A DNA stretch of 45,731 bases from Anaerolineaceae bacterium (GCA_002699125.1 PABI01000109.1:1-45731); one strand, 5' to 3'. Shown: positions 9,143-17,421, counted from the stretch's first letter. Notes: a model not told the origin generated them from the sequence alone. A program made the numbers and translations.

Positions 9143-10123
9143 ATGACAAGGAATTTAGACCCTGATGATGTGCGGCTGTTTAGCGGCCGTTCCAACATAC
9201 CGTTGGCCAAAAGAATTGGTGAACATTTAGCAATCCCTCTGGAAGAAACGAAATTTTCCAAATTTAGTAACGACAATTTGTTTGTGCAATTAGGTGCCAG
9301 CGTGCGCGGGCGCACTGTGTACCTCGTGCAGTCGATGACGCCGCCGGTGAGCGATCATCTGGTGGAGCTATTGATGATGCTGGACATTGCCAAAAGCGCG
9401 GCCGCGCGTGAAATCCACGCCATTATTCCCTACTTTTCTTATGCGCGTTCCGACAAAAAGGACGCGCCGCGCATCTCCATCACCGCCCGGCTCATTGCCG
9501 ATCTGCTGCATACCGCTGGCGCAACCCATGTCATGACGATGACGCTGCATTCGCCGCAGGTGCATGGGTTTTTCAGCACCCCAGCTGACCCGCTGACCGC
9601 GCGGATGACGCTGGGGCAGTTTGTGCGGCAGCGTGAATGGGACCCCAAAAAAGACGTGGTGGTGGCCCCAGACATGGGCCGGGCCAAGCCCGCGGCCCGC
9701 TTTGCCAAAGATTTGGGCTTGCCTATTGCCTCGGCTGACAAAACCCGTGTCTCTGATACCGAAGTGAAAATTGGGGGCCTCATTGGGCGGCAGGTGGAAG
9801 GGTTTGAGCACGCCCTGGTTTACGATGATGAGATTGCTACAGCGGGTTCTGTGGTGGAACTGAGCGAGGTGTTAGTGGAAAGTGGCATTAAGCGGATTAC
9901 ATTAATTTGTACGCACGGCTTGTTTTTAGGGCCGGCGGTTGAGCGAATCAAGTCGATTCCGCAAATTCAGGAAGTGATTACAACAGACACGGTGGAACGG
10001 CCGCCTGAACGCCAACCACCCAATCTAACCGTCCTTTCTGTGGGCAATGTGTTTGCCGAAGCGATTCGCCAAAACTACTTCCGTCGCTCGATTGGTGAAC
10101 TGTTTGAAGGGATTGAGACATGA
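9143..10123 (+). CDS. prs: Ribose-phosphate pyrophosphokinase (PRPP synthase)
   Basis: The enzyme makes 5-phosphoribosyl-1-pyrophosphate from ribose 5-phosphate and ATP for nucleotide, His and Trp synthesis. The 326-residue protein shows the family sequence in order: LFSGRSNIPLA, GRTVYLVQSMTPPVSDHLVELL, IIPYFSYARSDKKDAPR, TMTLHSPQVHGFFSTP, VAPDMGRAKPAA and the PRPP loop region ALVYDDEIATAGSVVE. The loop differs from the usual DDMIDTAGT: the second acidic position carries Ala, and the flexible-loop KRR reads KTR. A strong AGGAGG is just upstream of the ATG at 9143. The gene overlaps the next by four bases. It is probably active, but a specialised paralogue is possible. Confidence 0.93.
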   Translation: MTRNLDPDDVRLFSGRSNIPLAKRIGEHLAIPLEETKFSKFSNDNLFVQLGASVRGRTVYLVQSMTPPVSDHLVELLMMLDIAKSAAAREIHAIIPYFSYARSDKKDAPRISITARLIADLLHTAGATHVMTMTLHSPQVHGFFSTPADPLTARMTLGQFVRQREWDPKKDVVVAPDMGRAKPAARFAKDLGLPIASADKTRVSDTEVKIGGLIGRQVEGFEHALVYDDEIATAGSVVELSEVLVESGIKRITLICTHGLFLGPAVERIKSIPQIQEVITTDTVERPPERQPPNLTVLSVGNVFAEAIRQNYFRRSIGELFEGIET

Positions 10124-10518
10124 GTCGCAGTGGCAATGGGCTGTGGCATTGGCTCAAGCGGCTGTTTCAGCGTGGCGATTCCCCATCTGCAAAAGAGGGT
10201 GGGCCAAAGATTGTTATTCCTGAAGTGGTCATTCAGAAGACAGGGCAGGGGCAAACGGCCGTTTCCCATCCATCAACTTCCTCGGTTGACCCCATCTTTT
10301 TACGGCAGCAAATGAGCAATCATTTGGATGCGGCGCAGTTAACCACAATGGGGGAAACAATTGGCCTGGATTATGCTGCGCTGCCCGGTGGCAAAGGACG
10401 AAAAGTGTTGGCGTTGGTGACAGCTTTTGAAAAAGAAGGACAATTAACCAGGCTGCTGGCGCTGTGCCAGCAGCAGAACAGTGAAATTGAATGGCAAATG
10501 GAGAAAAATGATGAGTGA
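10120..10518 (+). CDS. Second death-like/effector-associated domain protein
   Basis: This 132-residue protein has a basic, aromatic N-terminus (GLWHWLKRLFQRG) that could be amphipathic or membrane-associating, a low-complexity linker, and a C-terminal domain at about 66-128: LRQQMSNHLDAAQLTTMGETIGLDYAAL, then GGKGRKVLALVTAFEKEGQLTRLLALCQQQ. The helix order and the L-x-G-x2-Y-x2-L and G-x-L-x2-L-L spacing resemble the domain at 6191-6556, so I read it as a divergent EAD/death-like adaptor. It lies between prs and an alpha/beta hydrolase with overlaps on both sides (ATGA at 10120, 8 bases at 10511). No NTPase or protease partner is present in the window. The domain call is by pattern only. Confidence 0.6.
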   Translation: MSRSGNGLWHWLKRLFQRGDSPSAKEGGPKIVIPEVVIQKTGQGQTAVSHPSTSSVDPIFLRQQMSNHLDAAQLTTMGETIGLDYAALPGGKGRKVLALVTAFEKEGQLTRLLALCQQQNSEIEWQMEKNDE

Positions 10519-11326
10519 AGCAAACGAAGAAGATTTTGTAATGGCGTTTCAGGATTCCTGCGACAAGCCAGCGTTATTGTTGATTCACGGCTTCCCGCTT
10601 AGTAGCCAAATGTGGGAACCGCAGTTGGAAGATTTGGCTGATTTTGTGCGTGTCGTGGCTCCCGACTTGCGCGGGCATGGTGGGTCAGACAGCGTGCCGG
10701 GACCGTACAGTATCACTTTGCTGGCGGATGATTGTGCCGATTTGTTGGGACACCTGAACGTGGCCACACCGTTTGTGGTGTGTGGTCTGTCGATGGGTGG
10801 TTACATTGCCCTGGAGTTTTATCGTCGTTATCCAGAGCAGGTGGCCGGGCTAATTTTGGCCTCTACCCGCGCTGGTGCCGATTCCTCTGAGGGAAAGGCG
10901 GGACGTGACAAGGCAGCGGAACTGGCCAAAACTGAGGGAGCAACGGCCGTTTCTGCCGGAATGCTGCCCAAAATGTTGGCAAAACAGAATTTCGAATCGG
11001 ATGAGGAATTAGTGGAATACGTTAGAGAGATTATGGACACTGCCTCACTTAATGGTGTGGTTGGGGCGCTGGCCGCTATGCGTGACCGAGTTGATTCTAC
11101 CCCTATGTTGAGCGACATCGACGTGCCGGTGCTTATCATTCATGGTGCCGATGACCAGCTCATCCCCGTGTCTGAAGCGGAAGCGATGCATAAAGCAATT
11201 CCCAATTCAAACCTGGTCATTGTCCCGGGTGCCGGCCATCTACCCAACCTGGAGCAGACAGACTTCTTTAACGACGCCGTTATCGACTTTCTGGAAGAAT
11301 TGTTCGAAGAAGAAGAAGAGGATTAA
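10511..11326 (+). CDS. Alpha/beta-fold hydrolase
   Basis: The protein has 271 residues and the alpha/beta-hydrolase layout: the oxyanion HGFPLSSQMWEP near the start, DLRGHGGS, the nucleophile elbow CGLSMGGY with catalytic Ser, the acid in IIHGADDQLIP, and the catalytic His in VPGAGHLPNLEQ. The pattern is nearest to 3-oxoadipate enol-lactonase/BioH-type esterases, but the substrate cannot be named. The C-terminus is strongly acidic (EELFEEEEED). The ATG at 10511 has GGAG seven bases upstream and overlaps the preceding gene; the ATG at 10508 is the alternative. It is the last gene of the plus-strand run from coaBC and converges on the M23 peptidase gene. Confidence 0.88.
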   Translation: MSEANEEDFVMAFQDSCDKPALLLIHGFPLSSQMWEPQLEDLADFVRVVAPDLRGHGGSDSVPGPYSITLLADDCADLLGHLNVATPFVVCGLSMGGYIALEFYRRYPEQVAGLILASTRAGADSSEGKAGRDKAAELAKTEGATAVSAGMLPKMLAKQNFESDEELVEYVREIMDTASLNGVVGALAAMRDRVDSTPMLSDIDVPVLIIHGADDQLIPVSEAEAMHKAIPNSNLVIVPGAGHLPNLEQTDFFNDAVIDFLEELFEEEEED

Positions 11327-11337
11327 TCACGAATTTT

Positions 11338-11394
11338 GACACGTGATGCGTGAAACGTGAGAATTTGCTGGTCACGATTCACGCATCACGTGTC
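11338..11394. repeat. Word-built palindrome between convergent genes (CACGTGATGCGTGA type)
   Basis: The left arm 11338-11360 and right arm 11372-11394 are 23 bases each and pair with a single mismatch. The words GTGATGCGTGA and CACGATTCACG recur within the arms. It fills the whole gap between the stop of the hydrolase and the stop of the M23 gene, so it may act as a two-way transcription end, although no T-tract follows. Confidence 0.8.
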
Positions 11395-12646
11395 ACTCAC
11401 ATATTTGGCCAAGCCCGGCCAAAATCCAGCAGTCCATGCCTTGCTCCAGCCACGCTTGGGCATCTACCCAAACGCCGTCTACCAGTAAATCCCAGTGTAG
11501 ATGATTGCCTGTGGACAGCCCCGTTGTCCCCACCTCGCCGATGATTTGGCCTGGCGTTACCACGTCACCCGGCGCTACCGCCAGGCTGGACATGTGGTAA
11601 AAGCCTGTGTAAATTCCCAGCCCATGATCAATGATGACCGTGCCGCCGCGCACGTATAAAAATTCAGCGACAACCACGGTGCCGCTGGCCGGGGCCATGA
11701 CCGGCGTGCCGCCGTATGCGGCGAAATCCACGCCCTCGTGGTAGGTGCGATATGGACCCCCGTTGTAAGAGCGCCGTGCGCCAAACGTGGAGCTGATGGT
11801 CAGGAAGTTATTGATGGGCAGCTGAAAAGGTGCGTTCCATTGGGCGGTGCCGCTGTTTTGTTCCCAAATTTCAAACAGCCGCGCCCGTTCTTCCTCAATC
11901 GACTGCTGGTCAATTTGTGCGGCCGTTCCCGTCAACGTCAGCTCCTGGTATTCCCAATCAGCCGGATCGCGGAACTGCCACGGCTGCTCCCACAGCGGTG
12001 CGCCCTTCACCTGAATTTGCAGCAAAGGCTGCTGTGTGCCAAAAAATGCCCCGGTGCCGGTGAGGCCGATGAGATAACGGCCGTTTGCTAACGACTCGTT
12101 GGCAAACAGATCCATTTCATTGCTGCCCAAAACGGCCGTAACGTCCAACGCCTGCTCAATTTCTGCCCGAAAACCCACTGCCTGTCCCGGCACGCCTACC
12201 GCTTGCGACAATTCCAGGCTGGTAAATCCGGCCGGCAGGTCGCGCGGCGTGCTGGTTTCATCCGGCACCAGGATAGGATGGCCGTGGACTGGGCGATAGG
12301 GAGCAGGGAGGTCGTTGCGCATAGCCAGCAACCAGGGCGATGATTGGTGACGTACGGCCGTTGCCAACACATTTTCTTTTGGCCGAACGAGAATGCCGGA
12401 TTGGGGAACGGCCGTTTCCGGCAAAACAATCTCCGTGCCAATGGCCGGTTGGCGCGCTGGATTCATTTGAGGATTGAGCGTATGCAGCTCTGCTTCATCC
12501 ACCTGAAAGCGAATAGCCAAAGCTGCCCAGCTATCACCGGGCTGCACTAAAATCCGCGTGTTGGCATCTGTTTGAGCATTGGTGCGCTGTGTCATGAAGC
12601 CAATCAGCAAGAGAAGAAAAATTGAGGAAATGAGCCTTCGTTTCAT
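11393..12646 (-). CDS. Secreted LysM/M23 metallopeptidase
   Basis: The protein has 417 residues from the ATG at 12646 and begins with a Sec signal peptide (KRRLISSIFLLLLIGFMTQ, cleavage near AQT at about 25). A LysM peptidoglycan-binding module follows at about 31-76 (ILVQPGDSWAALAIRF through GTEIVLP). A middle region of about 200 residues is not recognised. The C-terminal M23 (lysostaphin-type) zinc peptidase domain has HEGVDFAAYGGTPVMA with the first ligands, a lone His-Gly in IIDHGLG, and the closing HLHWD. It would cut peptide cross-links in the cell wall or regulate such enzymes. I prefer 12646 over the upstream start at 12715 because the signal peptide begins there. Confidence 0.93.
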   Translation of the reverse strand: MKRRLISSIFLLLLIGFMTQRTNAQTDANTRILVQPGDSWAALAIRFQVDEAELHTLNPQMNPARQPAIGTEIVLPETAVPQSGILVRPKENVLATAVRHQSSPWLLAMRNDLPAPYRPVHGHPILVPDETSTPRDLPAGFTSLELSQAVGVPGQAVGFRAEIEQALDVTAVLGSNEMDLFANESLANGRYLIGLTGTGAFFGTQQPLLQIQVKGAPLWEQPWQFRDPADWEYQELTLTGTAAQIDQQSIEEERARLFEIWEQNSGTAQWNAPFQLPINNFLTISSTFGARRSYNGGPYRTYHEGVDFAAYGGTPVMAPASGTVVVAEFLYVRGGTVIIDHGLGIYTGFYHMSSLAVAPGDVVTPGQIIGEVGTTGLSTGNHLHWDLLVDGVWVDAQAWLEQGMDCWILAGLGQICE

Positions 12647-12790
12647 GTGTTCATTGTACTTGGCTTGCCGTTCCTGGTACAGATTTAGCTGAAAAGTCAA
12701 AAAACTGTTTGACATTGATGACGCGCTGTGTTATAAAGTTTGCCATAGAACGCAGGGCATCTTTTAGGACAATTTTAACAACAAGGCACC

Positions 12791-13294
12791 ATGCACACGA
12801 TTTATCTAGGATTGGGCACAAATTTAGGCGACCGGGCAGCGAACTTGCAAGCCGCTGTTGTTGGGTTGGCTGAAAATTTGTGTGTCACGGCCGCCTCCCC
12901 CATCTACGAAACAGCACCCTGGGGCATTACCGATCAGCCTGACTTTTTAAACATGTGCCTGACGGCCGAGACTGAGTTGCCACCCCACGAGCTGTTGACT
13001 CTCCTCAAGAAATTGGAAAAAGAAATAGGTCGCGTCCCTGGGGAACGATGGGGTCCGCGTTTGATCGATATTGATCTTCTTTTTTACGCTCATCAAATTA
13101 TTGAAACCGAAAAATTAAACATTCCGCATCCGGAGCTGCCGGAGCGGGCTTTTGTTTTGCGTCCACTGGCCGACATCGCTCCTAATTTTGTGCATCCTGT
13201 GCTGGGGGAAACGATTGCCGTGCTGGCTGCCAAAGTGGATGGTGAAGGGGTACGGCCGTTTGCCCCCGCCCCGACCTTGGAATTGAAGCAGTAA
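12791..13294 (+). CDS. folK: 2-amino-4-hydroxy-6-hydroxymethyldihydropteridine diphosphokinase
   Basis: FolK transfers pyrophosphate from ATP to 6-hydroxymethyl-7,8-dihydropterin, the step before dihydropteroate synthase. The 167-residue protein starts YLGLGTNLGDRAANL, has SPIYETAPWG and DQPDFLNMC, and carries the family signature GERWGPRLIDIDLLFY followed by IPHPELPERAFVLRPL. Length is normal. The ATG is at 12791, ten bases after an A-rich stretch with no strong Shine-Dalgarno site. folP lies 740 bases downstream with a TetR-type gene between, so the three may be one folate operon. Confidence 0.96.
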   Translation: MHTIYLGLGTNLGDRAANLQAAVVGLAENLCVTAASPIYETAPWGITDQPDFLNMCLTAETELPPHELLTLLKKLEKEIGRVPGERWGPRLIDIDLLFYAHQIIETEKLNIPHPELPERAFVLRPLADIAPNFVHPVLGETIAVLAAKVDGEGVRPFAPAPTLELKQ

Positions 13295-13318
13295 ACTCTT
13301 TTTTTCGCTCAAAAAAAA

Positions 13319-13345
13319 GTCATCACTCAAAAAATGAGTGATGAC
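13319..13345. promoter_or_regulatory. Palindrome covering the TetR start codon (candidate operator)
   Basis: GTCATCACTCA (13319-13329) and TGAGTGATGAC (13335-13345) form a perfect 11-bp inverted repeat around AAAAA, and the annotated ATG at 13334 lies at the edge of the loop. TetR-family repressors bind palindromes of this size, so it may be an autoregulatory operator. As RNA it would instead hide the start. It follows a T-run/A-run pair (13295-13318) that may help terminate folK transcripts. Confidence 0.5.
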
Positions 13346-13981
13346 TCAGGAATTGATGATCAAATGCTAGAAACCGAAACCACGACCCGCCGTGAACGTC
13401 GTATTGCCGCCCGTAAGGCGCAGCTTTTGGATGCTGCGGCCCAGGTCTTTAGCCACAAAGGGTATGAAAAAGCGACCACCAAAGAGATTGCCGAAGTGGC
13501 TGATGTTTCCGAAGGGACGTTGTTCAACTACTTTGCTACCAAGCGCGAACTGCTCATTGGCGTCGTTAAAGCGTATGCCGATGAAGTTATCGCCGATATT
13601 GAATCGGTTCAGGGGGAGACTTTCGAAGATATGTTGGTCCAGTTGGCAGCCAATCGCTTCCGGCGTGGCCGTGAACGGCGCTTGTTCATGCTCTTTTTGT
13701 ACGAGTCCCGCCTGAATGCTGATGTACATCAACATTACGTAGAGGAAGCGCTGCAGCACATCATTACCACGTTGGAGCGGCGACTGACAGCATTAATTGA
13801 AGCTGGCGTGATGCGGCCGGTAGATCCGGCGCTGACCGCCCGCATGATGAGCGCCACAACGATGGGTTTTGCCGCCCTGTTTGAATTAGGCGTTGATATT
13901 GGCACCGACTCGCCGGAAAAGCTGGGTGCATTTGTGACGGATATTCAACTGAATGGTTTACGCAATGGGTCTGGGGATTGA
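13334..13981 (+). CDS. TetR/AcrR family transcriptional regulator
   Basis: The protein has 215 residues. The N-terminal TetR DNA-binding domain is clear: RKAQLLDAAAQVFSHKGYEKATTKEIAEVADVSEGTLFNYFATKRELL at about 28-75, with the helix-turn-helix in TKEIAEVADVSEGTLFNYF. The C-terminal ligand domain is not specific. It sits between folK and folP, all on the plus strand. A perfect palindrome overlaps the first codons, suggesting self-repression. The in-frame ATG at 13364 is a credible alternative start that would put the palindrome fully upstream. The ligand and targets are unknown; a role in folate genes is only suggested by position. Confidence 0.92.
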   Translation: MSDDSGIDDQMLETETTTRRERRIAARKAQLLDAAAQVFSHKGYEKATTKEIAEVADVSEGTLFNYFATKRELLIGVVKAYADEVIADIESVQGETFEDMLVQLAANRFRRGRERRLFMLFLYESRLNADVHQHYVEEALQHIITTLERRLTALIEAGVMRPVDPALTARMMSATTMGFAALFELGVDIGTDSPEKLGAFVTDIQLNGLRNGSGD

Positions 13982-13987
13982 GTGATA

Positions 13988-14015
13988 AGTGAGAAGTATA
14001 ACCTCACTTTTCACT
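13988..14015. repeat. Short GTGAGAAGT-type palindrome between TetR gene and folP
   Basis: AGTGAGAAGT (13988-13997) pairs with ACTTTTCACT (14006-14015) with one mismatch. The words are close to those of the palindrome at 6120-6167. It lies 20 bases upstream of the folP start. Confidence 0.6.
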
Positions 14016-14034
14016 ATTTTTAGGAAAGACAGTC

Positions 14035-14895
14035 ATGTTTGAGTGGGGCGAAAAAACGTACGTGATGGGTATCCTGAACATCACCCCGGACAGTTTTTCG
14101 GGGGATGGCCTGTTGGTGCGTGAGGATGCTGTTCGTACGGCCGTTGCCCAAGCCCAACAATTTGCCGCTGACGGGGCCGATATTATCGACATCGGCGGGG
14201 AGAGCACCCGTCCCGGCAGCACGCCCGTGACGGAAGCGGAAGAGTTGGCCCGGGTGATTCCGGTGATTGAAGCGGTGCGAACGGCCGTTTCCCTGCCTAT
14301 TTCTGTCGACACCTACCGGGCCAATGTGGCCGAGGCAGCTTTGGCCGCCGGTGCCAACTGGGTGAATGATGTGTGGGGCCTGCGCATGGACCCACGCCTG
14401 GCAGATGTCGTTGCTCAGGCCAACTGCCCTGTCATCCTGATGCACAATCGCAGCAAGCCCAAAGACGTGGCCCAGGAAGAACGGCTCGGCGGACGGTACG
14501 TCGGCGTGGCATACGATGCCCTCATTGCCGACATTAAACGTGAGCTGGGCGAAAGCATCGAATTGGCGCTGCAAGCAGGTGTAGAGGAGGAGAATATCAT
14601 TCTGGACCCAGGCGTGGGTTTTGGCAAAACTGTTTCGCAAAATTTGCAAATTGTGAATCAACTTGATCAGTTCAAAACGATGGGATTTCCCATTTTGTTA
14701 GGCACCTCGCGTAAATCATTTATTGGCTACACGCTCGATTTGCCGCCGGAGGAACGGCTGGAAGGCAGCGCTGCCACCGTGGCTATCGGCATCGACCGTG
14801 GCGCCGACATCGTGCGGGTGCATGACGTAAAACCAATTGTGCGGCTGGCAAAGATGACAGACGCGATAGTTAGAAATAAGGAGATTGGGGATTAG
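14035..14895 (+). CDS. folP: Dihydropteroate synthase
   Basis: FolP condenses hydroxymethyldihydropterin pyrophosphate with p-aminobenzoate; it is the sulfonamide target. The 286-residue protein shows YVMGILNITPDSFSGDG, DIIDIGGESTRPGS, SVDTYRANVAEAAL, NDVWGL, PVILMHNR, ILDPGVGFGKT and LGTSRKSFIG in the correct order, and the final GADIVRVHDVK. A GGAAAG site precedes the ATG at 14035. It works directly after FolK, whose gene is two genes upstream. The assignment is secure. Confidence 0.97.
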   Translation: MFEWGEKTYVMGILNITPDSFSGDGLLVREDAVRTAVAQAQQFAADGADIIDIGGESTRPGSTPVTEAEELARVIPVIEAVRTAVSLPISVDTYRANVAEAALAAGANWVNDVWGLRMDPRLADVVAQANCPVILMHNRSKPKDVAQEERLGGRYVGVAYDALIADIKRELGESIELALQAGVEEENIILDPGVGFGKTVSQNLQIVNQLDQFKTMGFPILLGTSRKSFIGYTLDLPPEERLEGSAATVAIGIDRGADIVRVHDVKPIVRLAKMTDAIVRNKEIGD

Positions 14896-14960
14896 AGATT
14901 GGAGATTGGGAGTTGCAGGCAGCGGTTTTCAATCTCCAATTAGCCAATTTCCAATCTCCC
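14881..14960. repeat. Word-built palindrome (GGAGATTGG type), first of three
   Basis: The left half (14881-14910) is made of variants of GAGATTGG and the right half (14930-14960) of their complements CCAATCTCC, giving a long imperfect hairpin. It overlaps the last codons of folP and ends just before the GGGAG site of the acyl-CoA dehydrogenase gene. Confidence 0.8.
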
Positions 14961-14978
14961 TAAAAGGGAGCATAAGAC

Positions 14979-16070
14979 ATGTTAGATTTCCGCTTAGATG
15001 AAGAACAGAAGATGCTAACCGATGCCATTGGGCGGTACGCCAGTGAGCGGATGCGCAAGGTGTTTCGGGATGCAGAAGAGGACGGCCATATTCCCCCAGA
15101 AGTCGTCCAGGCTGGCTGGGAACTGGGCATCTTGCCCACTGGTTTGCCGGAAGCGTACGGGGGATTTGGCGAATACACCGCCCTCACCGGCGTGCTGGCC
15201 AGCGAAGCGCTGGCCTGGGGCGACCTGGCCATCGCCCTGAATGTGATGGTGCCGAATTTGGTGGCCATCCCGGTGATGCTGGCCGGTACCGAAGCACAAA
15301 AAGAGGCGTACCTGCCCCAGTTTTGCGACGAAGCCATGCCGGCCATGACCGCCGCCCTTACCGAACCCGTGGTGAAGTTTGACCCGTATCGTTTGCAGAC
15401 AACGGCCGTTCGCGCTGGCGCTGACTATGTGTTGAACGGCACAAAAACGGCCGTGCCTCTGGCGGAAACGGCCGAACTTATCCTCGTCTACGCCAACGAA
15501 GATGGTGCAACTCAGGCTTTCCTCGTACCTACCAACACCGCTGGTTTAACTGTGGACAAGCAGGCCAAGCTGATGGGTATCAAAGGCTTGCCCACGTTCA
15601 TGATCACCTTGGCCGACTGCCGCATTCCAGCCGAAAACAAGCTAGGGGGCGACGAAGGCATCGATTTTGGCCTGATTTTGAACCACAGTCGGATTGCCTT
15701 GGGCGCAGCGGCCGTGGGCGTGGCCCGCGCTGGTTACGAATATGCCCTGGATTACGCCAAACAGCGCGTCCAGTTCGGCGAACCGATTGCCCACAAGCAG
15801 TCTATTGCCTTCATGCTGGCCGACATGGCCACCGATATTGATGAAGCCCGCCTGCTGGTGTGGGAAGCGGCCTGGCAGATGGACCAGGGCAAGGACGTCA
15901 CCCGCGACGCAGCGCTGATGAAGCAGCGCGTGGATGATATTGTGGTGCAGGTGGCTGACCGTGCCTTGCAGGTGCTGGGTGGCTATGGCTACATCCGTGA
16001 ATATCCGGTGGAGCTGTGGTTGCGCAATGCGCGTGGCTTTGCCTCGTTTGATGGGTTGGCAATTGTTTAG
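14979..16070 (+). CDS. Acyl-CoA dehydrogenase family protein (short, Asp at catalytic position)
   Basis: This 363-residue flavoprotein has the acyl-CoA dehydrogenase layout: helical N-terminal domain (FRLDEEQKMLTDAIGRYASE), beta middle domain (LTEPVVKFDP where most members have MTEPxAGSD), and a helical C-terminal domain (QRVQFGEPIAHKQSIAFMLADM, VLGGYGYIREYPVE). The sequence ends ARGFASFDGLAIV. The residue aligned with the usual catalytic Glu of the YEGT motif is Asp (FDG), and the protein stops seven residues later, without the usual final helix. It is paired with a second, complete dehydrogenase 76 bases downstream, so it may be the non-catalytic or altered partner of a heteromer. It oxidises, or helps oxidise, acyl-CoA to enoyl-CoA. 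Confidence 0.93.
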   Translation: MLDFRLDEEQKMLTDAIGRYASERMRKVFRDAEEDGHIPPEVVQAGWELGILPTGLPEAYGGFGEYTALTGVLASEALAWGDLAIALNVMVPNLVAIPVMLAGTEAQKEAYLPQFCDEAMPAMTAALTEPVVKFDPYRLQTTAVRAGADYVLNGTKTAVPLAETAELILVYANEDGATQAFLVPTNTAGLTVDKQAKLMGIKGLPTFMITLADCRIPAENKLGGDEGIDFGLILNHSRIALGAAAVGVARAGYEYALDYAKQRVQFGEPIAHKQSIAFMLADMATDIDEARLLVWEAAWQMDQGKDVTRDAALMKQRVDDIVVQVADRALQVLGGYGYIREYPVELWLRNARGFASFDGLAIV

Positions 16071-16129
16071 AGATTTGAGATTGGAGACTAGAGATTGGTC
16101 AATCTCCATTAAACCAATCTCCAATCTCT
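16070..16129. repeat. Word-built palindrome (GGAGATTGG type), second of three
   Basis: The left half (16070-16098) contains GAGATTGGAGACTAGAGATTGG and the right half (16100-16129) the complement words CAATCTCC. It starts at the stop codon of the first dehydrogenase and ends about 17 bases before the next start. Confidence 0.8.
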
Positions 16130-16146
16130 GCAAGCGGAGTAAAAAA

Positions 16147-17421
16147 ATGATAAGTTTCGAAATACCAGAATCGATTGTAAACCAGTCCCAAATGACAAAG
16201 ATGGTGGCCGAGCAGGCGATGCGGCCGTATTCGCGAGAGTTAGATGAACATGAACACCAGCGGCCTGAGGCGTTTGTTAACATGACCTGGCCCTTTACCC
16301 AACAAATGATGAAATCTGCATTGAAGGGTGTGGAAAAGCGGCTCCATGGCAATGGCAACGGCAGCAACGGTCACGCTGCGCCCAAAGGCCCCGACTTTTC
16401 CATTTTGGGCTTCATCATGATGGTAGAGCAGATGAGCTGGGGCGATGCCGGGCAATATCTTTGCCTGCCGCACCCGATGCTGGGCGGTTCGGCCGTGCAG
16501 GCGGCGGGCACGCCAGAGCAGCAGCTGCGCTTCCTCAAGAAGTTCACCGAGGGCGATCCCAAATGGGGGGCGATGGCAATCACCGAGCCGGGAGCTGGTT
16601 CTGACAACAGCTCAATGCGGACAACGGCCATACTCGACCCCGACACCAATGAATGGATCCTCAACGGCGAAAAAATCTTCATCACCAACGGCAAGCTGGC
16701 CCTGGAAGAGTCTGACGGCCTGTGCGTGGTGTGGGCGACGATTGATCCCGAGGCAGGACGCGCCGGGATCAAGTCGTTTGTGGTGGAAGGCAACACGCCT
16801 GGCGTCTCTATTGCCAAGCAGGAGCACAAGCTGGGCATCCGCGCCAGCGACACCGTTGCCCTGCACTTTGACAACGTGCGGCTGCCGTTTGACAACATGC
16901 TGGGCACGCTCGACGCCAGCAAGCAGCCTGCGGCCAATCGCGGCTTCAAGGGCGCAATGAAAACGTTCGACGCCTCGCGCCCGGCGGTGGCCGCCAGCGC
17001 TATGGGCATTGCCCGCGCCGCCCTGGAATTTACCCGCGACAAGCTGGCTGAAGAAGGCATTGTGCTGGACTACACCAAACCGCGGCATGAATTAACGGCC
17101 GTAGAGCGCGACCTCATGGAGATGGAAGCACGCCACAAAGGGGCCTGGCTGCTCACCCTGCGCGCTGTGGGCATGATGGCCCACGGCGAGAGCAACCGGT
17201 TGGCGGCTAGCATGTGCAAGTTCCGCGCCGGGGAAGCGGTGACCTGGATCACCCAGAAAGCGGTCGAACTGCTCGGCCCGATGGGCTACTCGCGCGAGTG
17301 GCTGGCCGAAAAATGGATGCGCGACGCCAAAATCAACGACATCTACGAAGGCACCAAGCAGATTAACCAGTTGATTATTGCCCGGAGTATTTTGGGTTAT
17401 TCGCGGCGAGAACTCAAGTAA
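16147..17421 (+). CDS. Acyl-CoA dehydrogenase
   Basis: The protein has 424 residues from the ATG at 16147. It carries the full family sequence: MAITEPGAGSDNSSMRTTA (FAD/substrate region), EWILNGEKIFITNG, the C-terminal helical domain ending ELLGPMGYSREWLAEKWMRDAKINDIYEGTKQINQLI with the catalytic Glu in YEGT. It removes two hydrogens from acyl-CoA, passing electrons through FAD to an electron-transfer flavoprotein. The longer frame reaching back to 15934 lies inside the preceding gene and is rejected. The gene is the second of the pair and precedes the toxin-antitoxin pair. Chain-length preference cannot be deduced. Confidence 0.95.
   Translation: MISFEIPESIVNQSQMTKMVAEQAMRPYSRELDEHEHQRPEAFVNMTWPFTQQMMKSALKGVEKRLHGNGNGSNGHAAPKGPDFSILGFIMMVEQMSWGDAGQYLCLPHPMLGGSAVQAAGTPEQQLRFLKKFTEGDPKWGAMAITEPGAGSDNSSMRTTAILDPDTNEWILNGEKIFITNGKLALEESDGLCVVWATIDPEAGRAGIKSFVVEGNTPGVSIAKQEHKLGIRASDTVALHFDNVRLPFDNMLGTLDASKQPAANRGFKGAMKTFDASRPAVAASAMGIARAALEFTRDKLAEEGIVLDYTKPRHELTAVERDLMEMEARHKGAWLLTLRAVGMMAHGESNRLAASMCKFRAGEAVTWITQKAVELLGPMGYSREWLAEKWMRDAKINDIYEGTKQINQLIIARSILGYSRRELK

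Noticed and set aside
15934..16146. Fusion of the two acyl-CoA dehydrogenases through a long frame
   Set aside because: The frame is out of phase with the first gene and untypical in sequence; each gene has its own start and gap palindrome.
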